This document shows, one piece after another, positions 32,813 to 44,400 of a DNA stretch of 45,704 bases (the stretch's first letter is position 1; each line of letters opens with the position of its first letter). The notes beneath the pieces were generated by a model. That model ran no database searches, had not been told where the DNA came from, and saw only the letters and a program-made list of their open reading frames with translations. The stretch lies in assembly GCA_030267965.1 (NCBI GenBank), contig BRYA01000369.1, positions 1 to 45,704 on the forward strand. The letters are read 5' to 3'. The translations under genes and the position numbers were made by a program. This stretch comes from Triparma columacea. Lineage: Eukaryota > Sar > Bolidophyceae > Parmales > Triparmaceae.

Positions 32813-35800
32813 ATGATGTCAGGAACAGGTTCAGGTTCAGGTTCCGATTCGGATTTGGAGTTTGAGGATGCTCACGATACTTTACCAGCCTCCGGATCAA
32901 TGGGTGGTTCAACATCCTTATCTTCGTTAGAGCCTGTTTTCACTGCGGTACCGTTAGAAGGAGAGGGGGAGGAGGGGAGGTTTAATAGTAACGATAGTGA
33001 TGTATTACCACCTAGAGCACAAACACCTACGGGAAGCAGGTGAGAATATTGTTTGTGGGGGGATGAGGGGTAGGAGGAGGGGGGGGTGGGGGAGGGAGGT
33101 TGGAGGGGGGGGGTTTGAAGGAAGGAAGGAAGGAAGGAAGGAGGGAAGGAGGGAAGGGGGGAAGTTACAAACACTTCTGTCAAATGTACCCCCTGCCCCC
33201 CCTCACCCCCCCCCCCTCACCCCCCCTCTCCCCCCCCTTCCTTCTCCCCAAAGTGACGAGGATTTCAGTTCCCGTGAAAGCATAAACAACAACAACAACA
33301 ACGCCTTCGGTTTCACAACCTCAAACAACGGTGGTCGTCTCTCCCTCGACGACATAGGTATCCACGCAGCGGCTTCAGAAGAAGAACTTCAACAATCAAA
33401 CAACGAAGAACAACACACGACAAAACCACCATCACCACCCCAACCCACAAACGTAGACAAAGCCCCAGAACCTGGTAGCCCGGGTAGCGTTGGTAGTGAC
33501 GTAAAATTCCAAATGATCGACCAAGACACTGGTGAAGTATACGACATCCGCGACCTCGACGAAGCTCAAACAAAGGGCTCAGGTGGACCTGCAGGTATGG
33601 ATGTAGGTTACACTTTAATGCCAAGTAAGGCGGAGTTAATGGAGAGGAAAAGCACATTAACAGGGGGAGACAGCGACGAGGAGAGCCAGGTTTCTAAGAC
33701 GGGGGGGAAGGGGAAAGGGGTTAAAGGTTTCTTTAAAGGGATGACGAAGAAAATCAAATCTACAACTACGAGTAATACTAACAACAACAACGATGTAACG
33801 CAAGGACAAGGATGGAGGAATAGTGTGCAGGTTAAAGTCACCAAGAAAGACAAACCCGAATTCATGGATTTACTACTACTTACCAAAATACCACCAGGGG
33901 ACGGGGGGGGGATTAAGTCGCCAAAGTCGGTAAAGGCGCAAAAGGCGATGAAGTCACATAAAGGTCCGGTTTGGGTCATGAGATTCTCAAGCTGTGGGAG
34001 GTATATGGCAAGTGGTGGGGCGGATAATGTTATTTTGATATGGGAGGTAAGATATAGAGGGGGAGGGAGGGAGAGAGAAAATGACGTGGAATTAAACTAC
34101 GATGGGATTCACGTTTCAAGATGCTAATCAACTCACCCCCCTCCCCCCCCACCCCTAACCTCAACTCACTCCCCTTCAGGTAAACAGGGTCCTAAAAGAC
34201 CGTACAAAGTCAAACTCCCAAGGTTCATCCGAGAGTGACGACGACAGCGTAAGCAGCAGGCAGAGCGAAAGGGGGAGGAGGAGGAGGAAGAAGAAGAAAT
34301 CAGGAAATGGAGGATCGGGGAAAAAAGATATACCTACTAACCTAAAGGTCGGGGGAGTAGATCAGGATTTCAATGAGAGGTTCCGAGGTAACCCCGGTTC
34401 AGACGACTTTACCGGCTCTAACGGCTCTACCGACTTTCCCTCAAAAGCCTCTGAGATAAACCTGTTCTCAGGCCCTCCCATACGAGCGTACTCCGAGCAC
34501 ACGGCGGACGTAATCGACTTGAGCTGGAGTAAGACGACCTTTCTGTTAAGCGCGAGTTTAGATAAGACGGTCAGACTATGGCACGTTAGTAGGAAGGAGT
34601 GTCTCCACTTATTCCAGCACTCTGATTTCGTAACCGCGGTAGACTTTCACCCGGTGGAGGACAGGTACTTCCTGAGCGGTGGGTTCGATAAGAAACTAAG
34701 AATATGGTCCATCCCCGACGGCCGTGTAAAAGAGTGGGCCCAAGCTCCCGAGATGGTAACCTCCGCCCGTTTCACCCCCAACGGTTTGATGGTAGTTGCC
34801 GGTCTTTACCACGGTCAAGTGTACTTCTACTCAACCGACGGCATGAGGTACTACACTCAAGTCGACGCCCGCAACCGCCACGGTTCACAGCGCGGCGGTA
34901 AGAAGGTGACCGGTTTGAATTTCCTCCGCGGCGCCGGCGTTGGTAGTGATAGGGGAACCATGGGGAGCGAGGGATATAGAATGTCAGGGAGCAGTAGAAG
35001 TAGTAGGGATAGCTCGAGGGATAGTAGGGATAGTAGAGATAGTAGGAGTAGCACGGGACTTGGGAGGAGCAGTAGTGATGGGAGCAGTATCAGCGAAAGG
35101 TAAGGGGAAAGGGGAAAGGGGGAAGGGGGGGGTTGGGGGGGGGGGGGGGGATGCAGTGTAGATAAATTCTAACGACCGACCTCAACTTATCCAACTAACT
35201 CCCCCTGCCCCCCCCCTCCTCTTTCCCTTCCCCCTTTCAAACGCAGGAGGAGCGCCATGTTCCTCGAGCAGCTCCTAATAACGACGAACGACAGCCGTCT
35301 CCGTCTCGTCGGAATGGACGACTACAGCCAGGTAATGAAGTTCAAGGGTCTCGTTAACAGCTCCATGCAGATCGCCGCATCCTTCTCCGAGTCCGGCGAC
35401 TACATTATCGCGGGAAGCGAAGACGGGAGAGCGTATATATGGAACAGACAACTACCGCAGAATAGGGGCATGGGTTTGCTGGGGGGGAATAAGGATAAAG
35501 GGAAGAATAAATCATACGAAAGGTGAGAGGATTGAGAGAGGGGGAGGAGGGAAGGGAAGGAGGACGCAATGGAGGGAGGGGAGGAGGGATGTTGATCTAT
35601 ATAGCAGTTTTATACCCTCTAAATGGGATGCCACGATAACCCTATCTTGTCATTCTCACCCCTCAACCCTCCAACGCTTTCCCCACAGCTTCGAGGACAC
35701 CCAGGCAACCCCCCCAATCGTAACCGAGGCATTGTTCGTCCCCCTCCGTAGTCTCCGTCACTGTTTCCTCGCCGGTAACGTGATGGACGGTGGTAGTAAC

Positions 35801-36058
35801 TTCGACACGTCCTGCGACCTTAGTGCGAGCATGATTGTGACGAGCGATTATGATGGGGGGATTAGAGTTTACTTGAAACAGACGGCGTTTGATGAAATAG
35901 TGGAGGCTAATAAAATCGACTTGGGGGGGATGGAGATTAAGTACAATGAGAAGGGAGAACTTGTTGCAGAGGGACTGGAGGGTGAGAAAAATGGGGACAT
36001 GCCAGAGGAAGGTATGGTGGGGGGAGGACTGGGACTTGGCATGACGGCGGCGTTTTAA
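32813..36058 (+). CDS. WDR44: WDR44-like WD40 repeat protein
   Basis: Five exons: 32813-33039, 33254-34046, 34180-35099, 35247-35522 and 35689-36058, giving 861 residues. The N-terminal 330 residues are acidic and Ser/Asn-rich. WD40 repeats begin with HKGPVWVMRFSSCGRYMASG and continue with HTADVIDLSWSKTTFLLS, DKTVRLWHVSRKECLHLFQH, FVTAVDFHPVEDRYFLSGG and VNSSMQIAASFSESGDYIIAGSED. These are the signature segments of WDR44 (rabphilin-11), a Rab11 effector on recycling endosomes. As in the animal protein, a long disordered loop (about 100 residues, with RRRRKKKK) interrupts the propeller after the first blade. A Ser/Arg/Asp-rich insertion follows the GRKITG-like region. Introns 1-3 all run from G-rich to C-rich. 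Confidence 0.88.
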
Positions 36059-36966
36059 GATATGGGAAATGCTAAGGGGGGGGATAAGGTTACATTTTTT
36101 GATAACAACGAAAATTGAGGCTTGTGATACTTTTGTTTGGATTTTGGGGACGGGCAAGGGAAAAGGACAACATTTCGAAAAGTGACATCGATCGACCCCA
36201 AACACTTGCAACTGACATCAACCTTTTCATGGGGGTTGATGAATTTTTTCAACACTTGTGCAATGGAAACAAATTTGAAATTTCCTTCACGCTCCCGTCA
36301 ACCACATCCCGAGACCGCAAATCCTTGGATTCCCCCCAAACCCCCGACAACCCCCATCGCCCCCCCCCCCCGTCACGACCATCACAATTTTGAAGAGCTC
36401 TCCAACATGTCTCATCACCCATTTTCCTCATCAAGAAAAAGCCAAAATCGACAGTGAGTCCTCAACCTCCAAACTCTTCCAAACGTGCGAAACACACCTT
36501 CTCTTTCAAGCAATGTGCCACCTATCAGTTTTTAAGACCCTGCGAACGAACGAATGTCGATAAATATGCCACCCTGATCAGAACAGCCAACCACAGCCTC
36601 GATTTCGACATGAAGAGATTGCTAATTTCTCTTTTATTTCGGTCCCATTTCACCTTACGAAGATAACAACGTAATGATATATATATATGCGACCTTCAGC
36701 CGCGTAAATGGCAATGCAAAACGTCGAATAGGCTGTGCTCTTGATTCCTCGATTGTGGAGGCCGAGGTTGATGATCTCAGTTTCAGCTCATTTCCATCTT
36801 TCGAGTCCTCGCGTTGTCCTCCAGCGATCTGTCATTGTTACCACATCACCTAGCCGCCACACGCTACCCCATTATCACCCCCCCCTCTGTTATCCCAACA
36901 TCATTTGTCTCACACCTCCCCGTGCCCCATTTCTCCTCCTCCACTCTTCCCTCTTTCAGAACAAAC
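36059..36966. other. Upstream region of the eS1 gene, probable 5' UTR intron
   Basis: About 900 bases with no credible gene. A pyrimidine tract ending TTTCAG at 36959 stands 7 nt before the eS1 start codon, which strongly suggests a 5' untranslated intron, common in ribosomal protein genes. A GTGAGT at 36454 is one possible donor, but I cannot fix it. An ATATATATAT run lies near 36679. Confidence 0.5.
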
Positions 36967-37746
36967 ATGGCTATCGGAAAGAACAAGCGTCTCACAAAGT
37001 CCAAGAAGGGAGGAAAGAGGAAGGCCGTCGACCCCTTCACCATGAAGGAGTGGTACTCCATCAAGGCCCCCAGTCTCTTCTCCACCCGTGAGGCTGGAAA
37101 GACCCTCATCACCAAGACCAAGGGAACCAAGATTGCCTCCGAGGGCCTCCGCGGACGTGTCTTCGAGCTCTCCCTCGCCGACCTCAATGGCGGAGACGAG
37201 GAGCAGAGCTTCAGGAAGATCAAGCTCATTGCTGAGGAGATCCAGGGCTACAACATCCTCACCAACTTCCACGGCATGGACATGACCCGCGACAAGCTTT
37301 GCAGTCTCATCAAGAAATGGCAGTCCATCATCGAGGCCTCCGTCGACGTCCGCACCACCGACGGATACCTCGTCCGCATGTTCTGCATCGCCTTCTCCAA
37401 GAAGATGCCCAACCAGCTCAAGAAGACCTGCTACGTCCAGGGAGGACAGCAGAAGCAGATCCGCGCCAAGATGACCCAGATCATGTCTGAGGAGGGATCC
37501 AAGTGCGACCTCAAGGAGCTCGTCAAGAAGCTCCTCCCCGAGATCATGGGACAGGAGATTGAGAAGCAGTGCCAGGGAATTTTCCCCATCAAGGACGTCT
37601 ACATCAGGAAGGTTAAGGTCCTCAAGAAGCCCAAGTTCGACGTCACCAAGCTTATGGAGATGCACCAGGGAGGAGAGGACGTCGGTGCCAAGGTCAAGCC
37701 TATTGTCGAGGAGACCACCCTTGCCGGAAGTGGGGGAAGGCTTTAA
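36967..37746 (+). CDS. RPS3A: 40S ribosomal protein eS1 (RPS3A)
   Basis: Uninterrupted, 259 residues, the usual length for eS1. It begins [19 protein letters not shown], then shows [66 protein letters not shown] and [14 protein letters not shown]. It is a component of the small subunit near the mRNA exit and initiation-factor platform. Codon use is strongly biased to C or G at third positions, as expected for high expression, which also creates a long spurious frame on the opposite strand. The start codon follows a probable intron acceptor by 7 nt. Confidence 0.98.
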   Translation: MAIGKNKRLTKSKKGGKRKAVDPFTMKEWYSIKAPSLFSTREAGKTLITKTKGTKIASEGLRGRVFELSLADLNGGDEEQSFRKIKLIAEEIQGYNILTNFHGMDMTRDKLCSLIKKWQSIIEASVDVRTTDGYLVRMFCIAFSKKMPNQLKKTCYVQGGQQKQIRAKMTQIMSEEGSKCDLKELVKKLLPEIMGQEIEKQCQGIFPIKDVYIRKVKVLKKPKFDVTKLMEMHQGGEDVGAKVKPIVEETTLAGSGGRL

Positions 37747-37891
37747 TTTGAGGCATTTAATGAAAGAACATGGGGCTTTTTTATTAGCAGGACAATTAGC
37801 AGCGAAGGTGATTGCAAAACTTCGTCGGGTAAAGCGAGGCGATGTTGCAGCATTCATCTCTTGAACCCCATAACAACTTTGAAACCAATTA

Positions 37892-39772
37892 TCAACTGAG
37901 TTGCAAGCGTGGAGATCTATAAAAGGACGGTGTTAGGGGTAAGGTGTAAGCGTGGGAGCGGAAAGGGAGGATGTAGAGCAGAATGTAGGCGCGGTTTAAG
38001 TTCTTGAATATATTGGTATCATGAGCGGGACGATAACCTCCCACCACCTGTACATAACATGAGCGGAACGATAACCTCCCCCCCACTCCCCCCCACTCCC
38101 TCCCCCCCCCACCCTCCCCCGTCCTCACCTTCTCCCCCCACCCCCCATCCCCCTCGACAGAGTTCTGAACGTGATTGATGAAAGCTAGCTGGGCGTCCAT
38201 CAGAGTCTGAAATATGAATTCATCCCTCTTGTACTTGTCGAAGATCTTCGCTAATTGTTTCTCACTGTACTCTACATTCCTCAGGCAGAGGAGGAGGTTC
38301 TTCGAGCAGTACACGAGGGCAGAGAAAGCATGAAGGAAGGCAACGGAGAGGGCGGCATACTGAATGTAAGGGTCCCGAGTTGAGAACTCTTCAAAGTCCT
38401 TGAACCAAGCGGAGACTGAGGCAAGGAGCATCAGATTCGCGAAGTTTACGCAGGTGGCTGTGAGGGGTCGGGGGTTAGTAGGGTAAGGATCAACCACCCA
38501 AACACAGCAGGGATTTTAATTCATTAGAGTAAATTGCCCATTCACCCCTTCCTCTTGGGGGGGGGGGGGGGGGGGGACGCGGACGGCGCTCTCCTTGGCT
38601 CGTCATGGGAACCCTACTCACCAAACTCTGCCCAAAAGCCTTTGTAACTATGCCCCCCCCTCGCAGTGAAGAAGCCCAGGCAGAAGTGAAAAGAGAACAG
38701 GAGCAAGCCAATGTTGATGGCCACGACATGAAGAATACGCACGGCAGAAAGGCAAGCCCAAGCAAGGGCACAATAATGCCCCCCAGCAATTGCTAGACGA
38801 AGCCTCGGGAAGATGGCGTAGATGTCAAATACCAACGCGATACCCTCCAGAGCAGGAAGAGTCGACAGCATGGCCAGGGCAAGGAGAACGTGGATACTCC
38901 CGACAATGGCCGTCCTTCCAAGCTCAGCCCTCTTTTCCCCCTCTAGTGCCTTGATCTTGATTCCCAGCCTCTTGCTGTCAACTATGGGAGGGGGCAATTG
39001 GTAAGGCGATTAGGTGAAAGGTCGATCGTCAACGATGATACTGATAAGGTCGATCGTCAACGATGATACTGATAAGGTCGATCGTCAATGATGATACTGA
39101 TAAGGTCGATCGTGAACGATGATACTGATAAGGTCGATCGTCAACAATGATACTGATAAGGTCGATCGTCAACGATGATACTGATAAGGTCGATCGTCAA
39201 CGATGATACTGATATTCCCCCACCCACTCACCTTCTGCACCCTTCTTAACATCTCTAATTCTCTCAACGCCGTGGTCTCTCCCCGAAGCAGGCGCAAAAC
39301 AAAAACCAACTGCTGCTGCCATCATCAGTCTCCTCAAGACGTGCAAGGCACCGACTAAGTACGCCGTGGTCGTTGTAATTTCTCTCGCAGGAGAAGGCGA
39401 TAGTTGAGAAAAGTCAGTCATTAGGCCGCAGAGCCCGCCCATCACCATAAGGGACCTGAACACCATCCCATGCGCGGCCTCAGTGTCCTGGATCAGCTCC
39501 GAAACGGTGGAAGGGAAGCAATCCGAAAATATTAAGAGCATCACCTTTGCCTTCTCGCATCTTGGTGATTGCATGTGGACTTTGGGGAAGCCAGTGTTTG
39601 CGCAACGCTTTCTGAACGAAGCCGAGAGTTTGTATGTGTGTCGAGTGAGCATAATCGCGCAACAACATATAGCACTTCCGATGTAGAGGCACAGCCAGGA
39701 GAGGTTGAGGTTGGTGGCCGGAGAGGAGGGTGGTTGACATGTATTAGAGGACGAATGCAAGAAAAGTGGCAT
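37892..39772 (-). CDS. Multi-pass membrane protein of unknown function
   Basis: A model of four exons: 39772-39232, 38981-38622, 38457-38129 and 38047-37892, giving about 461 residues. The first three exons agree in phase and show hydrophobic helices (WLCLYIGSAICCCAIML, MVMGGLCGLMTDF, TAIVGSIHVLLALAML, YCALAWACLSAVRILHVVAI, YAALSVAFLHAFSALVYC) separated by charged loops, with a short coiled segment LGIKIKALEGEKRAELG. At least seven membrane segments are likely. The last exon is weakly supported: it spans a duplicated 22-nt sequence and reads as low-complexity. The true start may lie in an upstream exon. I do not recognise the family. It converges on the eS1 gene. Confidence 0.55.
39020..39214. 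repeat. 28-bp minisatellite, seven copies, in an intron
   Basis: Seven tandem units of GGTCGATCGTCAACGATGAT plus ACTGATAA begin at 39020, with only four single-base differences among them. Each contains the palindromic CGATCG. The array lies in the first intron of the minus-strand membrane protein gene, between exons at 39232 and 38981. Exact 28-bp spacing without unique spacers makes it a minisatellite and not a CRISPR array. Confidence 0.95.
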
Positions 39773-41418
39773 AGTGGTTGTGGTCACTTGTTTACGGAAA
39801 GATGCGAACGGGGTACGTCTAGGAGACTAAGGCTTGTGGGGTGAGGTGGACAAACTCTTTATTTATTTGCCTGTGAGAGTAACTACAGTAGGGATCCCTG
39901 GCTCTCTTGGAATAGATCATTTTGCCATTTTTGCCCTGGCTCAAAATGAAGTAACCATGAAGTACGTTTTTTGGGGTGAAAAAGCATGGTCTAGTTCTGC
40001 ATTATTATTAATATCAACGTCGTAGCGTCGCACGAGAGAAGGGCCTCAGTGAGGGAAGAAAATAGAACTCCCCCCCCCAAAACCTCCCGAGACCAACCCT
40101 TCCTAGGCCTCTGGCTCCTCAAGGTTTCAACAAAAATGCGTTCAAAAAGTGGAAATATGTTGTCCGCGAAGTCGTCTATCAAGTAATACCTTTTGAACGC
40201 ATTTTGCTAACTCTTCCAGGGATTTAACCTCCTTCTCTCAAAACACCCCACTCCGGACCTTGAGAAATAATTAAAGAAAGCTGTACCCTAACTTTCCTGA
40301 AATCCTCGAAACCAGGATATGGTGGCCTCATCTATCCTACACTTCCCGAAAAAATTAAGGAAATCTACTTAGAAGAGTCCTTCAACTCTTTGGTTGAAAG
40401 TGATCATTTTTAGTGCAAAAAAAAATCATATTAATTACGTCGTTGCGCATCATCTATTCGACCCCAACTCTTGTATGTATTACTGTTTTGGTATCGTAGT
40501 ACGATAAATAAAAACAAACGTCGTTAACACCATGAAAAAGCAGAAACAATGTCTACTTCTATACCAATTTTAGATACTTTTACGACCGCAAAAAATAACT
40601 TCGAAAGAATTCCGTGAAAGCGCTGTTATAGTTCTACCGATCACTAAAAATTTACCACGATACGTCGGAATCTTTCTGTTTAAATTTGTCATCAAAAAAA
40701 TCACTCTGACCCAACTCAGCTTCTTCAAGGAGTAGGGTAGTGAAATTGTTTATTCTGAAGCTTATGGGCATTTTCAGAGCTTAATATTTAGTAAGCCGGT
40801 CTATCGCATTTCTATCAACTCTCTACCATAATAGAGTTGCTATTAACGTACGTCTTTCATTCTTTTATTTATCTTCTTCCCCAGATGGGCAACCAAAACA
40901 CACTAATATCCACTAATATAGCAATTTGGGGAAGCATAACCGCGTCTTGCTGTGTAATACGTATTCAATATCTCTCAGATACCTTCTAACCTTCCCTACC
41001 TTCGATGTGGAGCCATAATTCTTCCTTTCCCTCCCCGAGTCGCTGAAAGCCTCTGGCCATTTTTCCATCGGATGACATTTAACGGGACTTTTAAGAGGAC
41101 TCCGGGATCAAGTAATCAATATTTACCCTTGATACGGGATAAGAAGGAATAAAACGTTAAGTTGAAAACTCTGGGACCTTTTCCCAAAATAGGCTCGATC
41201 TATTCCAAGAGAGCCCCCTATATAATTTAAGGGTCCAACCTCCCCCTCCCTCCTCTTGCTCCCTCCTTCCCACTATCCCCCCCCTCCCTCTTTCCCCCCT
41301 CTCCCTACCCCCTCCCTACCCCTCCGTCCTTCCCCCCTTCGTCCTTCCCCCCTCCGTCCCTCCCCCCTCCNNNCCCCCCCCCCCCCCTCCCCCCCCCCCT
41401 CCCACCCCCCCCCATAAC
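39773..41418. other. AT-rich gene-free spacer with an inverted repeat and a C tract
   Basis: About 1.6 kb without a credible reading frame. A perfect 15-bp inverted repeat (AAAATGCGTTCAAAA at 40133-40147 and its complement at 40191-40205) could form a stem with a 43-nt loop. From about 41240 the sequence becomes almost pure pyrimidine, with an N gap at 41371-41373, and then reaches the start codon at 41419. This is where composition and intron style change. Confidence 0.7.
41371..41373. other. Assembly gap inside a C tract
   Basis: Three Ns stand between two C-rich runs just upstream of the last gene. Similar gaps occur at 14357-14358 and 25458-25465, but there a gene clearly spans the gap, which is not shown here. 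The join on either side of this gap is therefore the least certain in the window. Confidence 0.9.
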
Positions 41419-44400
41419 ATGCCGGACGACCCGTCGACCCGCAAGTTCGGTGGAAAGGCCGTGAAGACTCTGGCGCGCCCGGACTCCTTCAGTGCGTCGT
41501 TTGACGAGGCCTCCACGCGAACATCTTCGGACGGCACCTCACCCGAGGTAGAGATGGTCCCCAACCCCCTCAGCAACGCCAAGTCCCTCTTCGAGGAGGA
41601 GGACAGCGCCGGCCGGGGCAGCAGCGCGGGCGACGCGCCGGCCGCCGAAGGGGAGCGGGTCAGCATCAGCCGCTTCTGGGCGGCGCTCGCGCTCCTGCTC
41701 CAAGTGGTGCTCCTGGCCATCTCAATCAACGCCCTTTCGTGGCACGTGGCTTGTGTGGATTCCCTTACCTACCAAGACCCGGTTCACAACAAGACGTGCG
41801 CCGGTTGGTCAATCCTCTGTCATAAACCGGATACCGGCCTCACGGAGGAACAGGCTGCTGAGGTCTTGGCGAACTGCCCCGGCGCGTGCGGGCTCTGCGA
41901 CAGGGAGAGGACAGAGTTTTGGTTCTACGTGGCCGATACGGTGTACCCGCTGGGGCTGCTGGGGCTGCTCCTCGTGCTGATGTACGACCCGGTGCAGCCG
42001 TTCGGGTTTCTCCAACTCGTGTCCTCTCTGATGGTCATCTCGCAGCGAGCCATGCTGCACTGGATCCAGAGGGATAGGTATGAATTCCTCGTAAGTACGC
42101 ACCGCGAGCGTCACGTCCGCCCCCCCGCGCGCGGCCGCGTCAAGCGCTCGGCTGCGCTGAGCCAAAAGGCCGCCCCCTCTAAGCGGCTTGCTGCAGCGGG
42201 AAAGCGCTCGGCCGTAGGGAGCCCAAAAAGCGGGTCGTGGTCAGACTACAACACTGCAGAACCGTTACCACGCTCTGCCCTTTCTAACTCGCGCCCACCT
42301 TCTTCTTTTCGCACACCGCCAGGTGGAAGCCGTCGCGGCGGTTGTCCCGCTCGCGATCATTGCCTACGCACGGCATCGGCAACTCCTAGCGACGTTCGCG
42401 CCCCAAGACCTCGACAAGTTCGTGTTCTCGACCGTCCCCACAGCGCTCGTTTCCGCGCTCATGTCCGTGCTGTTCGTCTCTGGCGAGACGGCCTCGTGCC
42501 TTCTGGACAAGCTGAACGACCATGATAACAGTGATTTCGGCTGCCGCAACGAGGAGGAAGACATCTTGGATAACATCTGGTGTAAGATCCAGAAAATCGA
42601 AGGGGGTAAGAACCCAGCAACGGGCCAGAAGTACGACTGCAACTTCGACAACAACATGTGCCAGTGCTACGACACCATGACCTCGAACCAAGTGTTCTCG
42701 TACATGTTCGTGTCTGCTGCATTCGCTCAGATCATGATCCTTCCTTTCCTCCCAACGCAGTACACCGTCGACCATCTGTTCAGGTTCGACCTGATGTTCT
42801 CAGAGCAGGTGAGCGCGCGAGTGAAGCGGGCGCTTGGGCGAGCAAAGTGGCGCTTGGATGACCGAAGCGAGCGGGGGGGGGAGCAAGCGGCAGCGGTGCA
42901 CACGTGAGCGAAGCGAGCGCCAAATGAGCTAGCGGCAGTTGAGCGCCCACGACCTCCTTCTCTTGCGCTCGCTTCGCTCGCTCGGCGCGAACACGACTTC
43001 CTTCTTTTTGCGCTCGCTTCGCTCGCGCGAAGCGATCTGTTGCTAATCCTTCTTTGTTCACTCGCTTCGCCCGCACGCTCACGCAGGTCCAGATCATCGT
43101 CAGTGGACTCGCTGCGGTCGCGGCAATCTGGATGTTCGCTTCGTCCAGCGACGCGGGATACACGGACGACCTTCAACCTCTCACTTCCTTCAACGGAAGA
43201 GCGAGCTTCCAACGGTTCGTCACCAATACCTTTGTGATCGTTCTGTTCACGTCCATCGTGTCGGAGTTCTCCAAGTCAAAGAACGCCATGCCGTGCCTCA
43301 CCAAGATCACGGAGCGCATCCGCGGCAGCATGCGAACCCGCTCCAGGACCAAGTTCGCACCCGCCGTGCGCTACGTGCTGATGTTCATGGTCATTCTGAG
43401 CTGGGCGCCGCTGGTGGTTGAGCTGTGGTTTCAGATCCAAGTGAAAACTGGAAGTTCTAACTTTGTTGTGAACTTTGCAGAAGACGCGGAGCAAATCGGA
43501 CAAATGTGAGTGCGAGCAAGCAAGCCCGACGTAATTTGCCACAAGAGACACGAACCGAACCCGAACCCTCACACTTCTCGCTTCGCTCCATTAGGTACGC
43601 TTACTGCGGTGTCGTCACCGTGACGTTCGCCTCGTTCAACCTGCTCTCCAACCTCGCCTCGAATGCGCGCTGGGATCGCACGGTCTACGTGATCTCGATC
43701 ACCATCATGTGCACGCTTGCTGGCGTCACGACGGGCTACCTCGTCTTCGACGATAACGCTTCGGAGGACAGCAAGGGACTCGGCTTCGAGGAGTGGACTC
43801 CGCTCGCCATGGCGAACGTGGTGCTCATTTTCTCGGGCGCTATCGGAATCTTCTTCGTCATGAACATCGGACGAGAGTATATCGGGCTGCACTCTGAAGC
43901 TCAGGTCAACATGCATATGCAGCAGAGCGTGAAGGTCATCATGGCCGTCATAGGCCCAATCATCTTCCTGTTTTCGGAGACGTTGGGTTGCGTAATGACG
44001 TACAGAGAATTCGAAAGAAGTTGTGAGAGGTTGGTCGGTGAGCAGCGAGCGAGCGCAGCGAGCGAGCACGCCCAATGAGCGCGCACTGAACGAGCGTAGC
44101 AAGCGCACCGCAACTGGCGCTACGAGCGAGCGAGCGCTATGAGCGAGCGCTACGAGCGAGCTACAGCGAGCGATCGGGTTGGTATTTTTCATGCGCTCAC
44201 CTCTCGCGTGTTTTGCGCTCGCTTCGGCCACGCAGCCAGCAACTTCGTCACTGTCCTCCAGTTCAGCCTGTCCGCGATCTTCTTCCTGGGCACCGAGATC
44301 TCCAACCAGCACCTGACCAGACAGGACAAGATAGCGATGAGAGGTGTCGACGTGGGTGTCACGTGCAGGTAAGCGCAACGCACCATCTAGTCTGATTAAC

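Noticed and set aside
36910..37857. 315-codon open frame on the minus strand across the whole eS1 gene
   Set aside because: It is the shadow of a highly biased gene (C or G at third positions) on the other strand. The peptide is a Leu/Asp/Glu-rich repeat with no family character.
39020..39214. Regularly spaced 28-bp repeats as a CRISPR array
   Set aside because: The units are directly adjacent with no unique spacers, and the host is a eukaryote with the array inside an intron.
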